The notes: generated from the sequence alone by a model not told the origin. Positions 18,464-27,057 are shown, counted from the stretch's first letter. The stretch is DNA of 64,000 bases from Staphylococcus auricularis (GCF_001500315.1 NZ_LLER01000020.1:62001-126000); one strand, 5' to 3'. A program made the numbers and translations.

Positions 18464-19981
18464 TTATTTCTCCTCACTTTCTGTTGAATTCATTTTCAAG
18501 AACGGTACGATAATGACACCGACTAAGGCAAAGCCAATACCGATGATAAATGCGGTATTAAAGCCGTCTACTGAAGCTTGTTGCGCGAGTTCAGCAAATT
18601 TTAATGGATTGCTTTCTTTTAAACTAGATGCTGGCATGTGATTATTAATCATATTTTGCGTAATAGATGTGAGTAATGCGACCGCGATAGATGAGGCAAC
18701 TTGTCTTGCTGTATTATTCACCGCTGTACCATGCGTACCTTTTTCAGTAGAAAGGGCGTCCATCGCATTCGTAGTTAATGGCATCATCAAAATGGCAACA
18801 CCGAACATACGAACTGCGTAAAGTATTAGAATTAATGTAGGTGATGTGTGATCGGTTAAAAAGCCAAATGGAATCGATGCAAGCGTCAATATCGTGAAGC
18901 CTGCGAAAGCTAAGCGTTTAATGCCGACTTTGTTATAAAGCGCACCGGAAATCGGTGAGATAAAGCCTAACATGAGCGCGCCAGCTAATAACGTTAATCC
19001 TGATTCAAAAGGCGTAAACCCGTGAATATTTTGTAAGTACGTCGGTAACATCATTTCAACACCGAACATTGCCATTGTGACGACAATCAATCCGATAGTT
19101 GCGATCGTGAAGCCTTTAGTTTTAAAGACGCGTAAATCTAAGAACGGATCTGAAGATTTTAACTGTCTAATTACAAAGAACGTTAAAATAATTACACTCG
19201 CAATAATAGGTAAAATGACGTAGCCTACGCTACCCCATCCTTCTGTCGCAACGTTTGAAAAGCCCCATAAGAACAGGCCGAGTCCGATACATGAAAGTAC
19301 GAGTGAATAGATATCTAATTTCAATTTGCGATTTGGAATGACGTCTTTCATGAAGAAGAAACTTAATACAAATGCGATTGCGACAATGATGATCGGTAAG
19401 ACGAAGATGTTTCTCCATGAATCTGTAATCGTAATGCCAAGTAGCACGTGATCTTTATTGAGGATCCATCCAGCAAAGGTAGGACCCATGGCAGGGGCAA
19501 GGCCGACAGCTAAGCCACTTAATCCCATCGCCACACCACGTCGATTTGGTGGAAACATGTTAATGATGATAATTTGCATCAGTGGCAACATAATTCCAAC
19601 TGCAACGGCTGTTACAATACGTCCAGTAAGGAATAGTGCCCATCCTTCTGTTTGAGAAGGTACGATAGCGGTTAAGATTAAACCTAAGAGTAAAATGGCA
19701 TATGAACTGACATGTAACCATTTGGTCGAGATTCGAGTTGCGAGAAATGCAGATAATGGAACCATGATACCGTTAGCAAGTAAGAACCACGTCGTTGCTT
19801 GTTGAGCAGTGCTAAAGTCGATATCGAAATCTTCCATTAAGGTCGGTAATGCAGTACCTAAAGACGTTTGCATGAGTGCACCCGCAAAGGTAGCTAACAA
19901 AATGATACTCATGATTACGGTTGGTCGATAAGGTTGACCATGAATATCTAAATGTCTATTGTGATTTGCTTGAGTAGACAT
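18464..19981 (-). CDS. DHA2-family MFS multidrug efflux transporter
   Basis: The 505-residue protein has about 14 membrane segments. The DHA2 motif C region is GLAVGLAPAMGPTFAGWIL, and the motif A and B arginines lie in TRISTKW and LTGRIVTAVAVG. It belongs to the EmrB/QacA/LmrB group of drug/H+ antiporters. The start at 19981 has AGGAGG seven bases upstream; an in-frame TTG two codons earlier is rejected. It is followed by the coupled DUF4811 gene and is divergent from a TetR gene that likely represses it. Substrates cannot be predicted. Confidence 0.9.
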   Translation of the reverse strand: MSTQANHNRHLDIHGQPYRPTVIMSIILLATFAGALMQTSLGTALPTLMEDFDIDFSTAQQATTWFLLANGIMVPLSAFLATRISTKWLHVSSYAILLLGLILTAIVPSQTEGWALFLTGRIVTAVAVGIMLPLMQIIIINMFPPNRRGVAMGLSGLAVGLAPAMGPTFAGWILNKDHVLLGITITDSWRNIFVLPIIIVAIAFVLSFFFMKDVIPNRKLKLDIYSLVLSCIGLGLFLWGFSNVATEGWGSVGYVILPIIASVIILTFFVIRQLKSSDPFLDLRVFKTKGFTIATIGLIVVTMAMFGVEMMLPTYLQNIHGFTPFESGLTLLAGALMLGFISPISGALYNKVGIKRLAFAGFTILTLASIPFGFLTDHTSPTLILILYAVRMFGVAILMMPLTTNAMDALSTEKGTHGTAVNNTARQVASSIAVALLTSITQNMINNHMPASSLKESNPLKFAELAQQASVDGFNTAFIIGIGFALVGVIIVPFLKMNSTESEEK

Positions 19982-20049
19982 GAACAAGCCTCCTAAATTT
20001 CTTATATTGAATACTTTGGCACTATAGCAAGGTTTAGGTTACGAAGACA

Positions 20050-20072
20050 GTACAAAATGAAATGCCTTGTAC
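20050..20072. promoter_or_regulatory. possible TetR operator in the divergent promoter region
   Basis: GTACAA (20050-20055) and TTGTAC (20067-20072) form an inverted repeat with an 11-base spacer between the MFS and TetR genes. It is a candidate operator, by position and symmetry only. Confidence 0.35.
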
Positions 20073-20129
20073 AATTTCGAACAATATGTATTATTTTGTG
20101 TTATATTGAGTTTGAAAAGGAGGCAACAT

Positions 20130-20702
20130 ATGGGGTATGAAAGAAAGACAAATTTGACTCAGCGCAATATCAGAGAAAGTTTAATTGCATTACTAGAACA
20201 TACGAAATTTGATTTAATTACGGTGAACCAAATTGTTGAACAAGCAGAAGTGACTCGAAGTACTTTTTACAGATATTATGAAGATAAATATGATTTGCTT
20301 TCAGAAATTGAAGAAATGATTGTGAGTCATATCAATGATGAAAGAATAAAATTACAGCAACAATTTCCAGGAGAAAATATCTTTAATGTGGAAATGTACA
20401 AACAAATTTTCCAATCATTAGAGCCATACTCTTTAGCTATACAGCGATTACTCGGGCGTAATGGAGATTCAAGCTTTGAAATGAAATTAAAAAATGAAAT
20501 TGCTAAACGCTTTTTTGCGTTAGAGGAAATGCAACACGTGTCAAAAGTACGTGGAGATTTAGTGAGAGAATATGTCTTTGTTATTCTGATTAAGACCTTC
20601 CAATATTGGTCCAATAATAAAGATCATATAGATATTGATGAAGTGGCGGCGACACTGCGTGATATTCAACTCGTAGGATTAAAAAAGGCTATAGGATTAT
20701 AG
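20130..20702 (+). CDS. TetR/AcrR-family transcriptional regulator
   Basis: The 190-residue protein has a TetR N-terminal HTH (about residues 10-55) with the recognition-helix region VEQAEVTRSTFYRYYEDKYDL, and a helical C-terminal ligand domain. The start at 20130 is set by AAAGGAGGCAAC directly upstream; the longer in-frame extension lacks an RBS. It is divergent from the MFS/DUF4811 operon with about 150 bases between, the usual layout of a local repressor that releases its efflux pump on ligand binding. A terminator follows closely. Confidence 0.9.
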   Translation: MGYERKTNLTQRNIRESLIALLEHTKFDLITVNQIVEQAEVTRSTFYRYYEDKYDLLSEIEEMIVSHINDERIKLQQQFPGENIFNVEMYKQIFQSLEPYSLAIQRLLGRNGDSSFEMKLKNEIAKRFFALEEMQHVSKVRGDLVREYVFVILIKTFQYWSNNKDHIDIDEVAATLRDIQLVGLKKAIGL

Positions 20703-20735
20703 GATGTGTAGTAAGGACCCATTTTGATATAAAAC

Positions 20736-20784
20736 AAAAAGGAGACGACTCCAACCCATTCGGTTGAAGTTCGTCTCCTTTTTT
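20736..20784. terminator. bidirectional terminator after the TetR gene
   Basis: AAAAAGGAGACGA pairs with TCGTCTCCTTTTT. The loop holds an extra CAACC/GGTTG stem. A-run and T-run flank it. Confidence 0.85.
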
Positions 20785-20833
20785 ATGAAGCACTATGTAA
20801 GATAAAGCTTAATATAAGTTCTTTAAAATCATC

Positions 20834-21100
20834 TTAGTGCATGGAATAACATATATGAACACTTTCTATACAGAATAAAACCAGTGTAATGATTGCGAAC
20901 AAGGTGAATAACCCGTTGTAGAGATCATATTGGAAAAAACTCACGAAAGACCAGTTACCTAACGTGATAATATAAGAAGCGCCAGAAGTATTAATATGAA
21001 AGGCATCTAACAGAAAGAGGACGACAGCGATAATAAATAAAAAACACAATGCTGCGATAGCTAAACTCAGTAAGTTGGACCATTGAGATTTTTTTATCAT
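20834..21100 (-). CDS. small hypothetical membrane protein
   Basis: The 88-residue product has two or three hydrophobic segments (about 10-33, 40-57 and 60-80) and a short basic N-terminus (MIKKSQW). An AGAGGTG RBS lies eight bases before the ATG, supporting a real gene. No family is recognised. It is on its own between the TetR terminator and the long non-coding region before the serine dehydratase operon. Confidence 0.55.
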   Translation of the reverse strand: MIKKSQWSNLLSLAIAALCFLFIIAVVLFLLDAFHINTSGASYIITLGNWSFVSFFQYDLYNGLFTLFAIITLVLFCIESVHICYSMH

Positions 21101-21403
21101 GATATATCACCTCTTTGCCTACATTATATTATGAATAGCGAACGTTTAGTTCGATTTTACAAAAAATTTACGTATTTTTTATAAAACATGGGGAAATGTG
21201 ACAGAACGAATGCAAACTTCATCATTATTCGTTAAAAGTGACTTGCACACACCATTCTTCAATTGTCAAATAATTGTGAATAGGGTTAATTGCTTAATAA
21301 TTTAGGTTTTGTGTAACTTTATATTTATCTATGTTAGAATATAAGTATAGATAATATTAAACTACAGTTATTATTTATCCTCCAATTTGCTTTTTTAGAA
21401 AGA
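21101..21403. other. non-coding region upstream of the structured leader
   Basis: No gene is visible. An extended -10 (TG, one base, TAGAAT at 21335-21340) could start a plus-strand transcript near 21347 that would enter the hairpin cluster downstream. The minus-strand promoter of the small membrane protein must also lie here. Confidence 0.35.
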
Positions 21404-21672
21404 CGGAAAATGTGTTATCTTTTTTAATTTTCCGAAAATATTTGCTTATTGAATTTTGTAGCAAATATACAATTACTTTTTCAAAATAAACCAAAAAGTG
21501 ATTTAAATACATTTAAAAATCATAGTAAAAATGTTACCGTTTGCAATGGATTAAAATAAATTTAAGTGGTTTCTAACTATGAACAATTTGTGACAACTTA
21601 GTGATAAAACAGCATAAAAAAGTGGTTTACCGATGAATTTTCCAATTAAAATTTCCACTATGCGTCTTTTTT
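21404..21672 (+). ncRNA. candidate structured RNA: three consecutive hairpins and a terminator-like stem
   Basis: CGGAAAAT (21404-21411) pairs with ATTTTCCG (21427-21434). ATATTTGC (21438-21445) pairs with GCAAATAT (21461-21468). AATTACTTTTT (21471-21481) pairs with AAAAAGTGATT (21493-21503) with one G-U. Further on, GCAT plus AGTGG (from 21612) pair with CCACTATGC (to about 21664), followed by a T-run to 21672. The series reads like a small RNA or a long leader with its own terminator. It ends about 75 bases before the Rex-like site, so it is probably separate from the pfoR/sda transcript. Confidence 0.4.
21426..21440. promoter_or_regulatory. CodY-box-like sequence
   Basis: AATTTTCCGAAAATA matches the CodY consensus AATTTTCWGAAAATT at 13 of 15 positions. 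It overlaps the first hairpin, so part of the match may be due to the palindrome. CodY control would suit an amino-acid catabolic locus. Confidence 0.35.
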
Positions 21673-21746
21673 AGGTCTCAATGAAGGCGATTTGATTAAT
21701 AAACACACTTAACACTTCAAAAGGGATATTTTACATCGGGAATGAT

Positions 21747-21764
21747 TTGTGAATCGCTTCACAA
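21747..21764. promoter_or_regulatory. Rex-type operator upstream of the serine dehydratase operon
   Basis: TTGTGAA-TCGC-TTCACAA has both perfect seven-base arms of the staphylococcal Rex site (TTGTGAA-N4-TTCACAA); only the spacer is GC-richer than the usual A/T. The core TGTGA-N6-TCACA also fits Crp/Fnr-type regulators such as ArcR. It overlaps a possible -35. Confidence 0.55.
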
Positions 21765-21787
21765 AAATATGATGTTTATAGTATTAT
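21758..21787 (+). promoter_or_regulatory. putative promoter of the pfoR-like/sdaAB/sdaAA operon
   Basis: TTCACA (21758-21763) and TATTAT (21782-21787) are 18 bases apart. The -35 lies within the Rex-like palindrome, so binding there would block RNA polymerase. Confidence 0.45.
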
Positions 21788-21793
21788 ATTATT

Positions 21794-21807
21794 TGAAATC
21801 GCTTACT
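21794..21807. promoter_or_regulatory. cre (CcpA) site at the putative transcription start
   Basis: TGAAATCGCTTACT matches the cre consensus TGWAANCGNTNWCA at 13 of 14 positions. It lies just after the -10, a position typical of CcpA repression. Confidence 0.55.
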
Positions 21808-21874
21808 TATTATTTATAGATATTTGTGAATTACAAATAAATTATAAAGAAAACTGAAAAGAGGTAATTGGGAA

Positions 21875-22912
21875 ATGGATATTGTTTTAGGGACCGGCAC
21901 ACTACTCATCGTGCTTTTAGCGATGACGTTGTTTTTAAATTTTGCGCCTTATGGTAAGGAAGGTTTACAAGCACTTTCGGGTGCCGCGTGTGCGACGTTT
22001 CTACCGCAAGCATTCTTAAGCTATGCGATTGGCGGCGTGTTCGACATTGAGTTTCTACAAAAAATTGGGGATTTAGCTGGTAGTTTAAGTGGGGTAGCTG
22101 TTGGTTTCCTTACTTGTACGAAAATGGGTATTTCTCCTGTTTTTGCTGTTATTGTTGGTTTAGTGTTACATGATTTCAAATTGTTGCCAGCATTTCTAGC
22201 AGCCTATATCATATCATTTGGGGTTAAATTTTTAGAGAAAAAAGTACCAGAAGGACTCGATTTAATTGTAGTTATCTTAATTGCACCTGCACTTACATTC
22301 TTACTTGCTACAATTATTAGCCCTGGAGTAACAGCACTCTTACAACAAATTGGTGGTGCGGTTACAGCAGTCGGTGATGATCATCCTTATGCGTTAGCTA
22401 TTATTCTAGGATTGATTATTCCGGTTACAGGTATGACGCCACTAAGTTCAATGGTATTAACAAGCTTACTTGGCTTAACTGGTGTTCCAATGGCTATCGG
22501 TGCATTAGCTTGTACAGGTAGTTCATTCGTCAACCTCATGATGTTCAAACAATTAAATCTTGGTGGCAATGGTTCTAAAGCATTTGCAGTTGCCGTTGAA
22601 CCATTAACTCAAATTGATTTAATTGCTAAGTATCCATTACAACTTTATGGTGCGAACGCCCTTGTTGGAATGGTCAATGCTTGTATCGTGACATTTAGTG
22701 GTCTTGTGATCAATGTTACAGGTATGGCAACACCAATTGCTGGTGCAATCGTATTGTTCGGCTTTAACGAACCGGTACGTGCCGTTGTAACCATTGTCAC
22801 TGTCATCATTGTCAGTCTCGTATTAGGATATATCATCAGTAAAATTATTAAGAAATTCAATCTTATTAATTTTAACTTCAAAGCACAAAGTACACAAAAC
22901 CAAGCAAATTAA
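21875..22912 (+). CDS. PfoR-like / PTS EIIC-type membrane protein
   Basis: The 345-residue protein has about nine or ten membrane segments and looks like the PfoR/PTS EIIC-like family, named for the Clostridium perfringens PfoR protein. It lacks IIA or IIB domains. Glycine-rich segments such as LIIPVTGMTPLSSMV and TGMATPIAGAIVLFGFNEP resemble transport-core elements. It starts at an ATG after AGAGGTAATTGGGAA. The two L-serine dehydratase genes follow within 40 bases, so a role in serine uptake or sensing is likely but unproven. A direct regulatory role is the older idea from PfoR. Confidence 0.72.
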   Translation: MDIVLGTGTLLIVLLAMTLFLNFAPYGKEGLQALSGAACATFLPQAFLSYAIGGVFDIEFLQKIGDLAGSLSGVAVGFLTCTKMGISPVFAVIVGLVLHDFKLLPAFLAAYIISFGVKFLEKKVPEGLDLIVVILIAPALTFLLATIISPGVTALLQQIGGAVTAVGDDHPYALAIILGLIIPVTGMTPLSSMVLTSLLGLTGVPMAIGALACTGSSFVNLMMFKQLNLGGNGSKAFAVAVEPLTQIDLIAKYPLQLYGANALVGMVNACIVTFSGLVINVTGMATPIAGAIVLFGFNEPVRAVVTIVTVIIVSLVLGYIISKIIKKFNLINFNFKAQSTQNQAN

Positions 22913-22951
22913 TGCATAGGGCATATTAAAATTAAGGGAGATGAAGTAGTT

Positions 22952-23629
22952 ATGGCGCGTAAACAAGATTATCAAAGTGCCTTCGATGTGATTGGGCCCG
23001 TCATGATTGGACCTTCAAGTTCACATACCGCAGGCGCTGTAAAAATCGGTAACGCAGTTTATTCTGTTTTACAAGCAGAGCCAGAACGAATTGAGGTACA
23101 TTATTACGAATCATTTGCAGCAACACATTCTGGTCATGGTACAGATAAAGCTACAGTTGGGGGAGCAATTGGTTTTAGTACATTTGACACGCGTATTCGA
23201 GAAGCTTTAGAAATCGCAGAAGACAAAGGAATTGAAGTTGAAATCATCGAAGAATCTGGTTCAAGTCTAGGGGAACATCCTAACTGTGCATTGATTAAAG
23301 CAGATGCAGGCGATCGTCACGTTGAAGTCAATGGTATTTCTATCGGTGGCGGTACAATTAAAATTAAAAGTATCAATGTAAATGGATTATGTATTTTGAT
23401 GAATCACGGACTACCCATTTTAGTCGTTGATGGTCAAACAGATAATGCACAAATTAACCATTTAATTAACGATTTGATTGACTGGAATGTCGACATCAAT
23501 GAACAAATTAAAACGATTAAAAAAGAAGGTTGGCTCTTAGCGTGCAATCTAAATAAAAGTTTAGATCCTGACCTCCTAGAACGTATAAGAAATAAATATA
23601 GTGACATAGTCTTTTCGTATATTAAATAA
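22952..23629 (+). CDS. sdaAB: L-serine dehydratase, iron-sulfur-dependent, beta subunit
   Basis: The 225-residue beta subunit of the two-chain L-serine dehydratase deaminates L-serine to pyruvate and ammonia. The signature IGPSSSHTAG lies at about residues 20-29, followed by HGTDKA and an ACT-like C-terminal domain (from about 150) that can bind serine. It has a GGGAG RBS. The alpha subunit starts 12 bases after its stop. The neighbouring PfoR-like gene and the Rex/cre sites suggest that serine catabolism is tuned to redox and carbon state. Confidence 0.95.
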   Translation: MARKQDYQSAFDVIGPVMIGPSSSHTAGAVKIGNAVYSVLQAEPERIEVHYYESFAATHSGHGTDKATVGGAIGFSTFDTRIREALEIAEDKGIEVEIIEESGSSLGEHPNCALIKADAGDRHVEVNGISIGGGTIKIKSINVNGLCILMNHGLPILVVDGQTDNAQINHLINDLIDWNVDINEQIKTIKKEGWLLACNLNKSLDPDLLERIRNKYSDIVFSYIK

Positions 23630-23641
23630 AGAGGTGTTATC

Positions 23642-24532
23642 ATGTTTGAATCTATGAAAGAGATAATAGATTATGCAACTGAACATAATAAATCATTTTC
23701 CGAAATGATGATCGAAGAAGAGATGGATCTTCAAGGACAACCAAGAGAAGAAGTTAGAGAACAAATGAGATCTAACTTAGAAGTAATGAGAGATGCTGTT
23801 AAAAAAGGTACAACAGGTGAAGGCGTAAAAAGTGTAACAGGTTATACAGGGCAAGATGCCATCAGATTACAAAAATACAGCGAAAACGAACATCCATTAG
23901 CAGGACAAGAAATGATTGAAGCGGTGAAAGGCGCAGTTGCAACAAACGAAGTTAACGCAGCGATGGGTATTATTTGTGCTACACCAACAGCTGGTTCATC
24001 AGGTACGATTCCAGGTGTTATTTTCAAATTAGAAAAAACACACGGCTTTGATGATGAACAATTGATTGATTTCTTATTCGCAGCTGCACTTTGTGGTAAA
24101 GTTGTCGCAAACAATGCCAGCGTTGCCGGTGCGACAGGTGGCTGTCAAGCTGAGGTCGGTTCAGCTTCAGCGATTGCAGCATCAGCAGCAGTTCAAATTT
24201 CAGGGGGTACTGCTGAACAATCTGGTCATGCGATGGCCATTGCAATCGGAAACTTACTTGGACTTGTCTGTGACCCAGTTGCCGGATTAGTTGAAATCCC
24301 ATGTGTCATGCGTAATGCTATTGGTTCAGGTAACGCATTAATTTCAGCAGACTTAGCATTAGCTGGTGTGGAAAGTCGTATCCCAGTTGATGAAGTTATC
24401 GAAGCAATGGATAAAGTTGGTAGAAACTTACCTTCTTCATTACGTGAAACAGGTATGGGCGGTCTTGCTGGTACACCAACTGGACAAGAAATTAAACGTA
24501 AAATCTTTGGCGAAGAAAACGTCAAATCATAA
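23642..24532 (+). CDS. sdaAA: L-serine dehydratase, iron-sulfur-dependent, alpha subunit
   Basis: This 296-residue catalytic subunit should carry the oxygen-sensitive [4Fe-4S] cluster. Candidate cysteines are seen in IICATPTAGSSG, GGCQAE, GLVCDPVAG and IPCVMRN, together with the Gly/Ala/Ser-rich regions typical of the family. It has the RBS AGAGGTG. It is the last gene of the operon and is followed by a hairpin. Together with the beta subunit it forms the heterodimeric enzyme in the cytoplasm. Confidence 0.95.
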   Translation: MFESMKEIIDYATEHNKSFSEMMIEEEMDLQGQPREEVREQMRSNLEVMRDAVKKGTTGEGVKSVTGYTGQDAIRLQKYSENEHPLAGQEMIEAVKGAVATNEVNAAMGIICATPTAGSSGTIPGVIFKLEKTHGFDDEQLIDFLFAAALCGKVVANNASVAGATGGCQAEVGSASAIAASAAVQISGGTAEQSGHAMAIAIGNLLGLVCDPVAGLVEIPCVMRNAIGSGNALISADLALAGVESRIPVDEVIEAMDKVGRNLPSSLRETGMGGLAGTPTGQEIKRKIFGEENVKS

Positions 24533-24564
24533 AATAAAAGTGTGATCGCTTTCATTTACTATTG

Positions 24565-24620
24565 AAAAAAAGCATCCAACCCACTAAACTGATGTAAAGG
24601 AGTGGGGATGGGTGCTTTTT
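24565..24620 (+). terminator. terminator after sdaAA overlapping a downstream RBS
   Basis: AAAAAGCA-CC-CCCACT pairs with AGTGGG-GG-TGCTTTTT across a short loop, with the T-run to 24620. The 3' arm overlaps the RBS and GTG start of the small reading frame that begins at 24612. Confidence 0.7.
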
Positions 24621-24791
24621 AAGTTAGCTATACTTTTTATCACGCTCACCATCAATACGATTTTGACATATTATTTTACGGTTGATGGCACGTGGCAAAA
24701 TCGTTTATTAAAATCAATATCAATCAGTATCATGATTGTTTTCCTATATACGTATGTAAGGTTACTTATTCACTTGAGACAAAATAAATAA
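24612..24791 (+). CDS. possible 59-residue membrane peptide with GTG start
   Basis: A GTG at 24612, with AAAGGAG nine bases upstream, opens a 59-codon frame. It encodes two hydrophobic segments (LFKLAILFITLTINTILTYY and ISIMIVFLYTYVRLLI) with a basic C-terminus. It fills the gap between the sdaAA terminator and the next terminator almost exactly. No homologue is recognised. The RBS is inside the 3' arm of the hairpin at 24565-24620, so expression by read-through could be self-limiting. It may also be a chance frame. Confidence 0.4.
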   Translation: MLFKLAILFITLTINTILTYYFTVDGTWQNRLLKSISISIMIVFLYTYVRLLIHLRQNK

Positions 24792-24792
24792 T

Positions 24793-24836
24793 GGTGCATG
24801 TCCTGGTTCAATATCAGGAGATGCATCATTTTTATT
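24793..24836. terminator. terminator between the small peptide and the GNAT gene
   Basis: TGCATGTCCTG pairs imperfectly with CAGGAGATGCA across a short loop, and a T-run follows. It can serve the convergent genes. Confidence 0.65.
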
Positions 24837-25320
24837 TTAACTGTAATTGATAAAAGGCTAAGTCGAGCCACTGGTCAAATTTGTATCCCACTTTCGACAA
24901 TGTGCCGGCATGTGTAAAGCCAAATTTCTCATGTAATGCAATACTCGCAGCATTATGTGCATCAATTCCCGCAACAATCGTTTGATAATGATGATCTTTG
25001 GCATAGTTGATCAGTGTGTCGAGTAACTGTGATGCAATCCCTTGCCCCTGAAAATGTGGACTTACGTAAATAGAATGTTCAATGGTATAGAGGTAGGCAG
25101 GCCAATCTCTGAAGGAACCATACGTCGCAAAACCTGCAACCTGTCCTGCTTCTTCAAATACAAAGACAGGGAGTTGTTGTTGCTGTTTCTGGTCAAACCA
25201 TCGCTGGCGTTCTTCCAATGTGACCGGTTGATAAGTGTAAACCGCAGTAGTATGCAATATGGCGTCATTATAGATATCTAGTATTTCAGGTAAATCATGG
25301 GCAGTCGCTTGTCTAATCAC
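24832..25320 (-). CDS. GNAT acetyltransferase, phosphinothricin-acetyltransferase-like
   Basis: The 162-residue protein is a single GNAT domain. Its acetyl-CoA loop is VSPHFQGQGIASQLLD (about 95-110), followed by HNAASIALHEKFGF. The N-terminal IRQAT-HDLPEILDIYNDAI-TTAVY pattern is typical of the Pat/Bar branch. A GTG at 25320 with AGGAGG eight bases upstream is the best start; the earlier GTG overlaps the RBS. Family members acetylate small amines such as methionine analogues or phosphinothricin. The true substrate is unknown. Confidence 0.85.
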   Translation of the reverse strand: MIRQATAHDLPEILDIYNDAILHTTAVYTYQPVTLEERQRWFDQKQQQQLPVFVFEEAGQVAGFATYGSFRDWPAYLYTIEHSIYVSPHFQGQGIASQLLDTLINYAKDHHYQTIVAGIDAHNAASIALHEKFGFTHAGTLSKVGYKFDQWLDLAFYQLQLK

Positions 25321-25618
25321 GAGAAACACCTCCTAAGTCATATTATTAATCTTTAATCATAAAACATAGTATGATGATAACACATATTGAAGTGTCGAAA
25401 TCACGATTTGAAAATATTAGCAGAAAAAAAGTGTACGAATGAATGTATATCGTTGGCTAGCTGACCGGTGATATCATTAATTCAAAAACGTCCGCTGTCA
25501 CTTTAAACTCAAGTCATGCTATACTAATGATATTAAAGTAAAAAGTAGGATCTACCAGTGATATCTTTTTTAAGTTTTAAAAGGTAGGCGTAGATCTCAA
25601 CATGAAAGGAAATGAACG

Positions 25619-26251
25619 ATGAGAAAGTGGTTGGATTGGGTGCTAACAATTGTTGGCGTCATCTTAATACTCGTGGCCATTTATCTTTTTGCTAAGCCAC
25701 ATATCGATAATTACTTACAAAATAAAGAAAATGAAGATAAAATTGAAAACTATGATAAAGAAAGTAACGCTTCCGATCAGCAGTCAGAAGAAAAAAGTAA
25801 TGAGAAGAAAAAGTTAGAAATTCCAAAAGACAAATCTAAGATGGCCGGTTATATCTCTATTCCAGCAGCTGATATCAAAGAGCCTGTTTACCCTGGACCA
25901 GCAACACCAGAACAGTTAGATCGTGGCGTTAGCTTTGCTGAAGAAGACGAATCTATGCAAGATCAAAACGTAGCCATCGCAGGTCATACATTTACAGATA
26001 GCGACGATTATCAATTCTCAAATCTCCCTGCTGCTAAAAAAGGCAGTAAAGTGAATTTAACCATCGACGATGAAAAACGCACGTACAAAATCACAAAAAT
26101 ATTTGATGTTAAACCCGATGATGTGAAGGTATTAGACGAACAAGATTCAGATAAACAACAACTCACATTGATTACATGTGATGATTTTAATCCAGAAACA
26201 GGCATGTGGGATACACGAAAAATCTTTGTCGCTGAAGAAGTCGCATCTTAA
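25619..26251 (+). CDS. srtA: sortase A (class A)
   Basis: The 210-residue protein has an N-terminal signal-anchor (about 7-25), a charged linker and a sortase domain. The catalytic triad fits S. aureus SrtA: His123 (AGHTF), Cys187 in the TLITC motif and Arg200. The acidic residues around 108-112 can form the calcium site. It links LPXTG-type surface proteins to lipid II on the outer face of the membrane. The ATG follows AAAGGAAATGAACG. It is a single-gene unit with its own terminator. Confidence 0.96.
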   Translation: MRKWLDWVLTIVGVILILVAIYLFAKPHIDNYLQNKENEDKIENYDKESNASDQQSEEKSNEKKKLEIPKDKSKMAGYISIPAADIKEPVYPGPATPEQLDRGVSFAEEDESMQDQNVAIAGHTFTDSDDYQFSNLPAAKKGSKVNLTIDDEKRTYKITKIFDVKPDDVKVLDEQDSDKQQLTLITCDDFNPETGMWDTRKIFVAEEVAS

Positions 26252-26266
26252 TTTATTGAAGGATAA

Positions 26267-26300
26267 CGAGGTTCACCATATCGCGTGAGCCTCGTTTTTT
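26267..26300. terminator. terminator after srtA
   Basis: CGAGG-TCAC pairs with GTGA-CCTCG and is followed by six T. Confidence 0.8.
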
Positions 26301-26310
26301 GATGTCATCT

Positions 26311-26862
26311 TTAATCTAAATTAATATAGAAAATCTTATTATCTGTCCATGCGCCATTTTCATAAATGAAAGCTTTACGTGTACATTCGTATTCAAAACC
26401 TACTTTCTTGAGTAAGTTGATTGATGGATCATTATCGATATTGACATGCGCTTCAATACGATGAAATTCGAGTCGCTCATTTACTAAAGGTAAGATTTTA
26501 GATATGGCTTCAAAAGCATAACCCTGTCTCCAAAACTGATTATGTACAAAATAACCAATTTCACCCCAGTTAAAGTTTGCGCGTTGAATCGTGACGATAT
26601 CTAACATGCCAAGATGATTTCCTAATTGATCAAAAATAGCGAAAATATACATGTCATCTTCCTTCATGAGCGCTTGATGTTTATCGACTAAAGCCTCAAA
26701 CCATTCCTGTGTACATTCAGACATATCGATCAATCCTTGGTCATATGGATGCTTAGAAGGACTTCGATTTAAAAATCCTTCAAGCCAACTTTCGTAATCC
26801 GAATACGCGATCGGTCTTATTTCTAAGCGTCCTGATGAACAGCTTAAATCTTTTTGCTCCAT
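26311..26862 (-). CDS. GNAT acetyltransferase, RimJ/RimL-like
   Basis: The 183-residue protein has the RimJ/RimL pattern: LEIRPIAYSDYESW at the start, WGEIGYFVHNQFWRQGYAFEAI (about 112-133) holding the acetyl-CoA loop, and HRIEAHVNIDNDPSINLLKKVGFEYE. AGAGGAGG lies just upstream of the ATG. Such enzymes acetylate protein N-termini or small molecules. No partner gene is adjacent to narrow it down. Confidence 0.85.
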   Translation of the reverse strand: MEQKDLSCSSGRLEIRPIAYSDYESWLEGFLNRSPSKHPYDQGLIDMSECTQEWFEALVDKHQALMKEDDMYIFAIFDQLGNHLGMLDIVTIQRANFNWGEIGYFVHNQFWRQGYAFEAISKILPLVNERLEFHRIEAHVNIDNDPSINLLKKVGFEYECTRKAFIYENGAWTDNKIFYINLD

Positions 26863-27057
26863 AAAATGCCTCCTCTAATCCCCGATGGTTATGCTTTATT
26901 GTACACGAATTTTATCAATATAGCGATAAATTATTAGAAAATATAAAATATTTTAAATTTGAACAAAGTGACTTTGTCTAAAATGAAATAAAGTGGCAAG
27001 CGCCTATACAATTTGATACAGTTAAAGCAATAAGAAGAGAGAATAGAGGGGTATGGA

